Origin: Symsagittifera roscoffensis
Lineage: Eukaryota; Xenacoelomorpha; Acoela; Convolutidae
Length of the DNA stretch: 64,000 nucleotides
NCBI RefSeq assembly: GCF_963678635.1
Contig: NC_087062.1
Coordinates: 2,540,001-2,604,000 of the forward strand
Direction: 5' to 3'
Notes under the pieces: generated by a model
The model's database searches: none
What the model was told of the DNA's origin: nothing
The model's input: the letters and a program-made list of their open reading frames with translations, nothing else
Shown here: piece by piece, positions 55,800 to 64,000 of the stretch
How the letters are laid out: each line of letters opens with the position of its first letter
Numbering within the stretch: the stretch's first letter is position 1
Position numbers and translations under genes: made by a program

Positions 55800-56330
55800 T
55801 TTTTTTTGTTTTCTCAATTTTCTCGAAAACTTAACTCTCAACTTGAGATTACGTGTTCTATATACAAAAAGATTTTGGAAACTTAACCTGCTTTGGCGGT
55901 TAAGCCCAGTTTTTGTTACACAAAGTTATGGCCCTCGGAAACTTTTGAATTTTGAACAATTTTTGAAAACTTTAGGGTTTTCCCGAAAACTAAGATCCCA
56001 AATCTGATATTTTTGGTTCAATCGAAGTAATGGTTTGTGAGAAGTTCAAAAGTTAGCAAAACTGACTACTACAATTTTTTTGGACAATAGTTATTGCCTC
56101 GGAAAAATCAAACACTGACTTTTCTCGAACATTTTTCTCCCAAATCTGAGTTTTTGCATTCAATCGAAAAAACAAGTTGTGTGAACCTCTTCTGTATAAG
56201 AAGCTACGCTGAATTTTTTTTACACAAAAATCTGCTATATTTGTCTGAAAGATCAGTTTTTTGAAAAGTTCTGAACGTTTTTTTTTGGAATTTTTTTGAA
56301 TTTTCTCAAGAACTACTATATGAATTTAAA
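55800..56330. repeat. array B of the diverged ~160-bp repeat
   Basis: Copies near 55810, 55975, 56110 and 56290 share TTTTCTCGAAAACT, CTCCCAAATCTGA, TTGGTTCAATCGAAA and TTATGGCCCTCGGAA with array A (53960-54720). The stretch between the arrays contains an unidentified open frame and the tRNA-like sequence. Confidence 0.6.
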
Positions 56331-56949
56331 GCAAAAAATTGAAAGCATTAGGTTTATATCAAAAGATTTATGTCTTAAAGTTTTTTTTTGGTTCTGAAGA
56401 TCATGAACGGAATAGCATTGTAAATTGCAAAAAAAAAACAAACGCCCCCTAACGTTTATCAAACAGTTTTTACAATTGTTTAGCTTCAACTTAAGGGCTA
56501 GCTAAGTGTTGTGTCAATTAGTTTTCAGTTACATTATTTTGTTGTTTCAATTGACCGTTTTCTAGCTACAGGGGGACGATTTATCAGTACCTCAGAAATA
56601 AGCTTAAGAGAGGTTTGTGGGACCGTGTGTAGTCCTTCTTGATGCGGTCTGGCTTACAATCAGCAAACTTGTTGTTGACAAATAGCGTCTAGTATCGATT
56701 TTGGTCGAACTTTGGTTTCTGTCGACCAATATAACTTGCGTCAATGATCCGACATCGTTCCGCCATACGGTAAATAGACCTAGGCTAGCACCTCTTATAA
56801 AGTTTGGTTAAAAAACAAGAACTAGATCATTCAAAATTACGAAGGAATAAAAAAAGTACGTAATAATTGAGTGAACTTTTATGTTTTTTTTTTCTCAAAA
56901 ATTTCACAAACTTGTTCAATTTACCTAAATTTTGTTAGTTTCATTAGTA

Positions 56950-58384
56950 CAGGGTGTTCCAAAGCCTATGAGATTTTTTTAAAATCTGTCATTTCTAACT
57001 GAATTGACGTGGACACATGAAAATTTAACACGCTATAGACGAGATGTGGAAATTTTTATAAAGTATAAATTATTCACTTCAAGAGATGTTGAAAATGTTT
57101 CCCGCCATATTCTTGACATTTGATCATTCGCTTGTGACTTGAGGCTGTAGCAGCAGAAATCTGATTCTGTATCATCCCACGGCAGAAAATTTCAACGCTT
57201 TTGATCAGTTCGGCAGTGGTCCTGGGGTTTTCGCGATGAACTGTAGCACAACCTTAACCCCGGAACCAGTAGTCAAGGCAATTAAGGTCTGGGCTTTGAG
57301 CGGGCCAATGAAATCAACAACTACGACTGATAATGCGGTCACCAAAAACAGTGTGTAGAAACTGTAACACTGGAGGATTTGTATGGCAAGTTGCGCCGCC
57401 TTTTTGAAACCAAAGTGTCCTAATGTCTCGCCGGTGTTCCACAAGGGGGCGTTCTTGGTTCCTGAGCATGTTGAGATAATCAACTTGGTTGACCGTTATT
57501 GTTCTTCCATTCTCATCTTTGAACCAGAAAGGGCCCTTGATTTCGCCTTGAAGAAGGCCAACCCAGCACATTAGTCTACTTTTGCCCTGATATCGAGTTT
57601 ATTCGAAATCAAGAGATTTGCAACGTGCCCAAATCCGATAGTTTTGGCTGTTCGACTCTGGGTCCAAAAACGACGTTGTTCTTCACTCCAGAAAACCTTT
57701 GAGTGAAAGTTTCGATCCTGAGTTAAAAACCACAAGTAAATTGTTTCTCGCATTTCGTAACTTCTTTCTGTTAATTTATGCAGTTTTTTTACTTTGAATG
57801 GAACAAACTTTAAGTCTCGTTTCAAAGTCTGCCATAAACTGGCTGAGGGGATATCAAGTGCCCTTGATGACGTTCGTATGCTTGATTTGGGGGTGTTTAC
57901 TTAGTGTGTCGGAACTCTCGGTTAACTTTAATTTCGAATCTTTGATCGACCACCTCTGTTCCTAACCTGGCCAAAGGCCCGTCTTGAATCCGTTGCCATT
58001 CACGTTGAAAATCGGTCAAAGTGAACTGGCTTCTTTGCCTTCCCCAAATGGCATATATTTCAAGAATTTTTTGCTTGACAGCAATTGCTGTTAATCCTTT
58101 TGCAAACTGCAGGATAATGAATTTGCGCTGCCCATCGCTGAATTTCATTTTTTGATAAAAAATGAACAAGATTGAAGAAACTGGCATGAACAATTCAATG
58201 AAGCATGATTAAAAATCAAGAAAATGGCGGAAAGCTTTTTCTGTGTTTCTCCAAATTGTTGTTTTTTCATGGATTCTCAAAGTTCCACATCCCATCTATC
58301 ACCCTGCGCAAAATCGGACTCATGCGTCATTTCAGTCGAAAATGACAGCCTTTTCAAAAGTCTCATTGGTTTTCAAACACCCTG
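56950..58384 (-). mobile_element. mariner-type DNA transposon, decayed
   Basis: The left end CAGGGTGTTCCAAAGCC at 56950 is preceded by TA. The right end TCTCATTGGTTTTCAAACAC then CCTG, ending at 58384, is its degenerate complement (CTCAT, AACACCCTG conserved). Length of 1,435 bp and a minus-strand transposase of the D,D-D type fit mariner-like elements. The right TA is not preserved. The transposase has several breaks, so it is inactive. Confidence 0.8.
57254..58148 (-). pseudogene. mariner-like transposase, broken
   Basis: The N-terminal part (MKFSDGQRKFIILQFAKG, ATG at 58148) holds the helix-turn-helix DNA-binding region. A second frame gives KVFWSEEQRRFWTQSR, where the first catalytic Asp (usual WSDE) appears as Glu. 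Then follow AKVDMCWVGLLQGEIKGPF, the second acidic site region WFQKGGATCH (normally QQDGA, so Asp is also lost) and FGDRIISR. A third frame holds the last Asp in QSPDLNCLDYW, then TAA at 57254-57256. At least two frameshifts and two lost catalytic residues show it is dead. Confidence 0.8.
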
Positions 58385-58679
58385 AAGTTCCTTCAGCAAG
58401 CATAATTCTAATGTTCCGTTCTCAGACCCTTCTGCTTCAAGACCATTCTGCTCATTGAGCGAATAGTAGTCAGTAGTCTTCATTTTGTGCATCGGCTGAA
58501 CAACAGTATTGATGCATCGACTTGTATCACTATGAAAACTCTTTTAAGCAAAAAAAAAAATCTCCTCAATAAATCTTCATGAAAAATGCTACTTTTAAAA
58601 ATTTCGTTAAGTATCTGTGAAAAAAACTTTTTTAAAAAAAACTTTGCATTGCTTTGCGGAGTTTTTTATGAAAATGACT

Positions 58680-58965
58680 TGTTTTCTTTCAGTCAGAAAA
58701 TCAAATTCTTCCCTTACTATGAAAATGTCATAAATAGAATTTCCAACAAGGGAGTTATTACTACGGACAGATCAAGTTTCTTGGAATAAGGAACTAGCCG
58801 TTTTCCCGGAAACATCTTTTGTAAGAAATTGTTGATCTTTCTTTTTTTTATTGAAACCCAATAGCTTCGAAGTTACTTCCCAGGAGGGAAGTGGACTGGA
58901 GGCTAGGCGGTTGCTTTTATAGCCAAATGTTGAGGTTGGTGTCTCGGCAGGATCTTTTTTCATTT
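58680..58965 (+). repeat. dispersed repeat, copy 2 (pair with 53145-53430)
   Basis: Collinear with 53145-53430 over the whole length. Here the similarity begins exactly after a TTTCTTTCAG acceptor-like sequence (58694), which would suit an exon boundary. The encoded KIKFFPYYEN...NKGVI peptide ends at TAA 58787-58789. Confidence 0.6.
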
Positions 58966-61809
58966 TGAATGCTTGTTACTGTTCGTGGTCTGACTTAGGT
59001 TAAAAATGAAACTGAAAAAAAAAAATGCAGGAAGTATATTTCTAGCTCAAAGATTCAAATTAACACTTGTGAGGGAGGCAGGGGAGTCTTGGCGGTATAT
59101 AGATTGAGTGAATAAATTTGTTGACCTAACTGAAATAAATTGTTCACATTTTAGCTGTTTGGTATTCTGCAAATTGTTGAGATAAAATTTAGTCCTTATT
59201 TTCCAGATAGATTTTTTCATGAACTGAATATGCACTAAATGAAAAGTAGTTTAGAATTTGTATTCAAATTTAATGGTAGTTTATTTCGATTGAAAAAATT
59301 GTGATGGCTTGGAAAACTGAATGTCAAACTCGTAAAAATTGATAGTCCCACCAGAAAAGTATAGCCCGCATACTAGTAAAATCTTATTGTGGGGCTCTTT
59401 TGGTTACTTAGCGGGGAGGGTGGATAATGGCAAAAAAACCGTTCACTTTTGATTAATTCAACGTTAATGAAAAATATCACTCTGTTTTTAGCGGCATTAT
59501 CTAACCACGAACAAATTTCAAGTCATTTTGAAGTTCGGAGGAAGCGCCTGATAGCTTGCGCTCGGGTTGGCTTTTTTGCCATACAGTTTCAAGTGTTTTT
59601 AAATAGCTAGCTTTTAAGGAAATTTTAATATTCTATCTAAAAGACATTGATGCCAGGGCTCAATATTAAAAAGATGTTTCACGTGTGATAATTTATGGTT
59701 AAATTATGGCGAAATGAAATTAATCTTGCCTTGATCACCTATTAAAATGTTAGTGTCAAAATTAATTGCTCCTTTTTGAAAAAAGAAAACCCGTAACTGG
59801 GCAAAACACTGATTTTATTATTGCCCTTTAATTTATCTCCAACATTTTTTGGTAAAATAAAACTCACAATCTTATGAACTTTAGGCTGTTTATATCAAAC
59901 TTAAAGTGTTAAACTTTGAGTTGTGTATGGAAATAATAAGACCAATTAACTTATTGCCTCAATCAATTTGGAACGATTTTGTATTGCGGAATAATTACCA
60001 AGTAGACAATACAGACAAATAGTTACGACATACTTGCAGAAGAACACTATAGTCATAGGCACACCAGTCTGAGCACATATAGAAGAAGAGATTGAACCCC
60101 CCAAGGAGCAATGAGTTTTTTGAAGTTAGCCTGAATAAAAAAGAGCTTGTTTTTTCCTGACTTTCTTCGAAAATCAGACCAATGAGTCAAGACATATTTT
60201 GCACTTATAATTATACTATTTTGCACTTAAAATAGCGCAAAAGATTTGTCTTTTTTTTTCAATTGAAAAACAAAAATTCAAAAAAATCCAAGTCTTTTCA
60301 TTTTTTTGCCCATTTTAAAACATTTTTTCGACTAAAAATTTTCATATACATTAAGAGCAATCCGAGACAATTTAGAGCGTCCACCTGGTACAACAGTCTT
60401 GGTTCTTTTTGAGTTGAAGAAGGCCAATTGCTCAAATTAGTCTGCCAATTAGAAGTAATATATTTGAAAAAAAAAACTGAAATCTGCATGAAGGGTAGTT
60501 GAAGTCTGAAAACTTTCTTACACTAGATTTAAATCGCAAAAAACTCATAAATCTTATTTCAATCAAAATCTTTTGCTCAAAAAGCTCAATTTTTTTAAAT
60601 ATTTTTGATATTTTTTAATTCTTATTGGGACCAACGCTATGTAAAAAACAGAAGAATGTAAGAGAATGTAAGATGTAAAGTGATAATGAGAGCCAATGGC
60701 TTGCCACGGTTTATTTGGAATAGTTCAATTAGCCGCTTACGCTTTAGTGGGATGAAATGTTTTAGACTGTGCTATTTGGGTTTGAGTTCGGGACTACTTT
60801 GAAATCAACAATTCATATTAGAAAAATTAACGCGCGATCATTTTTTTTCAATTTCGAGTCTTTATGTTTGCATTATAATCAGTTGATTAACAAAGTTCCG
60901 CATCTTGGATTGCGATATTTTTTTGTGTTTTTTAAGGAAAATTCTCGAATTTGCTTAGGCTCAAAAATATACTTTTTCGCGGATTGGTTTTTGATTTCTT
61001 TTTAAATTAGTTAATTTTCGTTGCTGAAAGGAAAACAAACTCCACTATCGAACAGCTAACGTAAAGGTCACAAGAGAATTCAATGGCTTCTTGTGTCGAA
61101 AGTAGAATTTAATTATCAAAACTCCCAGCGAAATAAAAATCAAACATAAAAATCAGCATAGTATCCGACTATCTATAATTTTATACATCAAATTATACAT
61201 AGTATCCGACCATCAAGCATTTGTATAAAATTGAAAAGTCGATGAAAAAATTTTGAAAAAAGGAAGAAAAATCGGAAAAAAAATTGCGTTCTAACGCGTG
61301 TTATGAAAACGCAAATCGCTGGTTAATTACCCCAGTTCAATCAAATGATTAATTTTCAAACCCCCATATTTTTCCAAAAATGATTACAGTTGAATATTAT
61401 TTTTTAACTTTGAGCTCAAGGCATCCATATCTTTCAGACGGTTTGAAATAAAAATCACTCAAAGCATAAAAATTCAAATCAGCTTCTCCGAAAGAAGGAA
61501 TAACCCAAATCCATAAATCCATAGTATTTGGAGTAATTTCTGAAATTTTGTGACAAATTTTTAGAGCATTTGATTTAATCAGAATTTTTATTGTAACAAG
61601 CAGCTTGGTTTTGCACCACGAATATTTATAAAATGAAACTTTATTAATTATCAAAGAAAGTCATTTTACCTAAAATAAAATACAAATTCTACAAAAATTT
61701 GCCTAATTTTGAATCAAAATTGCACAAAAGTGATAAAAACAGAGCTAACTAACTGCAAAATTTTAGCAGAGTACATTATTCAGATTATATCATAGATAAG
61801 GGTCAAAGT
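58966..61809. other. AT-rich stretch with no gene; dispersed repeat at 61285-61500
   Basis: No conserved coding sequence. GATTACAGTTGAA, TTTGAGCTCAAGGCATCCAT and nearby sequence at 61285-61500 resemble 13330-13500 and 52310-52490. The part at 61170-61225 has a direct repeat of CATAGTATCCGACTAT-like sequence. Other frames are short and low-complexity. Confidence 0.45.
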
Positions 61810-62217
61810 TCAAAGGTCAGTTGCTTTCATTGTATCACCCTCCCAATTATTGGCTAGAGACGCGAACTTCTGCGTGTGCCAAAACACGTAGCCCCAGTAG
61901 ACCACATTGAAGAGTAAAAAAGAGAGTGGGAACCCTATTTGGGCACATCTGTCTATCTTCAGATTAGTCCTCTTGTATCTGGGGATGTGGAGGGGGGATA
62001 TTCCGGGGGCGCCGAAGTTGGGATCTCGGAAGAAGTCGGACAGGGCGAACTCGATCATGGCGGCGATGACGAAGCTGAAGCTGGCCCAGATGTAGACGTC
62101 GAGCAGTCTCGGTTCCCGACTCACTGCCATGTTAGTCGTGTCCGTTTGACCTCTGCAGATAGTGAGCATGGAAAGAACTGTCATCACCCCGACTGACGCT
62201 CTGAAGCAAATCAAATC
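61810..62217 (-). CDS. Cys-loop ligand-gated ion channel, last exon (TM2-TM4)
   Basis: The exon begins after acceptor TTTAACAG (62218-62225) and ends at TGA 61810-61812, encoding about 135 residues. RASVGVMTVLSMLTICRGQT is the pore-lining TM2 and its outer end. SREPRLLDVYIWASFSFVIA with AAMIEFALSDFF is the classic TM2-TM3 loop and TM3 of pentameric receptors. A short TM3-TM4 loop with basic residues (HIPRYKRTNLKIDR) leads to TM4 (IGFPLSFLLFNVVYWGYVF). The ligand-binding domain must lie in exons further right, beyond the window or unrecognised. The short loop and TM2 resemble invertebrate GABA/glycine/glutamate-gated anion channels; the ligand cannot be told. Confidence 0.85.
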   Translation of the reverse strand, partial: DLICFRASVGVMTVLSMLTICRGQTDTTNMAVSREPRLLDVYIWASFSFVIAAMIEFALSDFFRDPNFGAPGISPLHIPRYKRTNLKIDRCAQIGFPLSFLLFNVVYWGYVFWHTQKFASLANNWEGDTMKATDL

Positions 62218-62646
62218 CTGTTAAAGCCAATTTTGAGCATCTTTATTGGTCAAAGAACCAGGCTGTTTTTAAGGCTAATTAATCTTTTTACACGGTTGTT
62301 ACGTGGAGAAAAATTGAATTCGGATGTAAAAACAGCTGTCTATGGTTAATCAATTTTGTTCAGATTCGTTGACCAAAAGTGTAATGCCAGCAATTTGACA
62401 CTAACTATAAAAACTGAGATGCATCTCTTCATTTTGAGAAGCTTTTTCTTCGATCAATTCAATCAATTTTAACTTAAATTCATCGATCAACAAAACCAGA
62501 TAGAAATTTTTGAACATCAAATTCAAAAAATGACTGCTTTTTTGAAATTTGTAGATATGATCCATTTAGCAGCTAACTGGTTGACAGGAAGTAAACCTGA
62601 AAAGCGAATACGCAGGTAGAGCTTCATATTTGCCAATCAATTTTGG
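62218..62646. other. intron sequence upstream of the channel exon
   Basis: AT-rich and without recognisable exons; presumed part of the intron 5-prime to the last channel exon. Confidence 0.5.
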
Positions 62647-62702
62647 ACCAAGTTAACATCCTCCCCCCTAAACAAGTTTAGGGGGGAGGATGTTAACTTG
62701 GT
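62647..62702. repeat. perfect 27-bp-arm palindrome (hairpin)
   Basis: ACCAAGTTAACATCCTCCCC at the left pairs perfectly through 27 bases with the right arm ending GAGGATGTTAACTTGGT; only AA separates the arms. A related single arm (GGAGGATCTTAACTTGGTCT) follows at about 62803, before a 20-base G-run. It may be a collapsed foldback element; such palindromes are unstable in cloning and replication. Confidence 0.9.
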
Positions 62703-63296
62703 TCTAAGTTGTGAATTTTCAGCCAATCAGAAATCAGAATCGAGCATTTTACATGCAGCGCTTAGCAAATTTGCAAATTTAACTTAATTTAAGCGCTGGG
62801 GTGGAGGATCTTAACTTGGTCTATTAGGGGGGGGGGGGGGGGGGGGAGTTTCATTGTTTCTGTTTAAAAACTTGATCCCCAATTTTTACCAACATAGGGT
62901 TAGTCAAGTTTGTCTCGAAACAGAAAACAAATTTTCAGTCTTTTACCCGTGGTAATTTAAACATGTCTCCTTTAAGCATCTCAATCATTATCACCATCGC
63001 CATCTGTAGAATTTCTCTTTTTCCCTTTGGATTACCCAAAAGTTAATTTCAAACTCGTTTCCGTTCCTGGTAAAACGGTGCTCTGAACTGGGGAAATCGA
63101 CAGCAAAAGAGGGTGAAATTCGATTTGAATTTAATGATAAATCAAGCAGAAGACAGCGACACATTGATCTGATAAATTCATCAAACGATTGAGCGATTTC
63201 TGCTTATGTGGCGTGGCGATGTTGGGTGTTCAGGTTGTGATGCTGCAATTACTTTGCCTCCATTTAGGTCAGTGTTTGATTATAACCAGACCCTTT
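62703..63296. other. no gene recognised
   Basis: AT-rich sequence including the 20-base G-run at 62827-62846. No exon of the channel's ligand-binding domain was found here or between 63409 and 64000. Confidence 0.4.
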
Positions 63297-63408
63297 TGGT
63301 TATAACCTGGCTCAAAATAACCACTAACTTGCGTTGCAATATAGAGCAAATTCATTTGGTCTATATTGCAACGCAGCACAATGGTTATTTTGTGCCATAT
63401 TATAACCA
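63297..63408. repeat. foldback hairpin, ~50-bp arms
   Basis: TGGTTATAACCTGGCTCAAA and GCGTTGCAATATAGA in the left arm pair with TCTATATTGCAACGC and TTTTGTGCCATATTATAACCA in the right arm. The spacer is only a few bases. There is no coding sequence on its own account, although a 75-codon frame runs through it. Confidence 0.8.
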
Positions 63409-63779
63409 ATATGCTTTTTCCCCCTTTGAATGATTTCATCTACCATAATAGAATGATGACATAACAGAATAAACAATTACATAAATTGACTCAGAAATGC
63501 TAAATCTTTGAAAAGTAGTTTAAATTTGACGTCTCCCTCTGAAACTTCGCTCCACATCTGCGCTTGATGAGAGACTTCATAAAACATGACTTTGAAAATT
63601 TGGGCCAATCAGTTTCCAGTTTATTACAACACTAAAAAAACTTCCATTTTTTTCTTCCAAAACTTCCAAAAAACCTCCCCGGTGCTTCTCAATACAGGAC
63701 CAACAGTGGTGGACGGGAGATGTCATCCATTTTAGGGTAGTTGATCCCACTTTGAAGAGGGGATTGACACTGGGACCTC

Positions 63780-63885
63780 TCCAACCATGAACGAAGTGGG
63801 ATTCGAACTCACGACCTTCTTCATTTTTGGGAACAAAAAAGCAGTGAACTTAATCTTGCCATTCTCGCAATTTTTTTGATCTCAA
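63780..63885 (-). ncRNA. tRNA-like sequence on the minus strand, possible SINE
   Basis: On the minus strand GTGAGTTCGAATCCCAC (63799-63815) is a convincing T-arm/B box with four of five stem pairs. Upstream GAATGGCAAGATTAAG may be an A box. The anticodon and acceptor stems cannot be drawn well, so this is probably a tRNA-derived SINE or a decayed tRNA. Confidence 0.4.
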
Positions 63886-64000
63886 GAGCATGTATAACTA
63901 CTTTGTCACTCGTTATATGTTGGAACAGAGCTGCTCGTTGTGCAGGATCAAACATTCTGATTGCCTAGAAAAAATTCAAACCGCTTTCGTGAGGCGTGAA

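Overview
This window is AT-rich animal (metazoan, probably invertebrate) nuclear DNA. The evidence is spliced exons with GT/AG borders for a claudin-like four-helix membrane protein, a Cys-loop ligand-gated channel and MATH/TRAF-like proteins, set among DNA transposons and decayed repeats. There are no bacterial-style operons, rRNA genes or CRISPR arrays. I cannot name the species.

The centrepiece is a complete but decayed Polinton/Maverick (adintovirus-like) element at 25350-42943, about 17.6 kb. It has long terminal inverted repeats beginning AGTAGTATATG and a 6-bp target duplication (tatatt/tacatt, one mismatch). Read leftward, it carries a protein-primed family B DNA polymerase gene split by two stops and two frameshifts. 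Read rightward, it carries small accessory ORFs (some possibly PC4-like), an exonuclease-like protein, a small membrane protein, the packaging ATPase, a conserved small protein, a DDE integrase, the penton-like minor capsid protein, a basic core protein, the double-jelly-roll major capsid protein and an adenain-type cysteine protease. ATPase, penton and core protein are intact. Polymerase, integrase, major capsid, protease and exonuclease-like genes are each broken by one to four lesions, so this copy looks inactive. The right flank is the reverse transcriptase part of a decayed non-LTR retrotransposon.

Left of the Polinton: 0.5-2.7 kb holds four short inverted-repeat elements around a MATH-like exon. 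7.8-13.36 kb is a tandem array of four units of about 1.39 kb. 13.58-14.26 kb is a foldback Tc1/mariner-type MITE. 16.75-17.7 kb is a tandem duplication of about 487 bp. 22.57-23.28 kb is a two-exon MATH-like gene followed by a decayed copy at 24.0-24.2 kb.

Right of the Polinton: a three-exon claudin-like gene on the minus strand (48.75 to 45.0 kb), with a MITE fragment in intron 1. Then come a 1.37-kb foldback element related to the 200-bp element at 2.5 kb, two arrays of a diverged repeat of roughly 160 bp, a broken mariner transposon (56.95-58.38 kb), and the last exon of a Cys-loop receptor on the minus strand (61.81-62.22 kb). Several perfect hairpins, long G-runs and two tRNA-like stretches complete the window. 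Most of the remaining sequence shows no gene.
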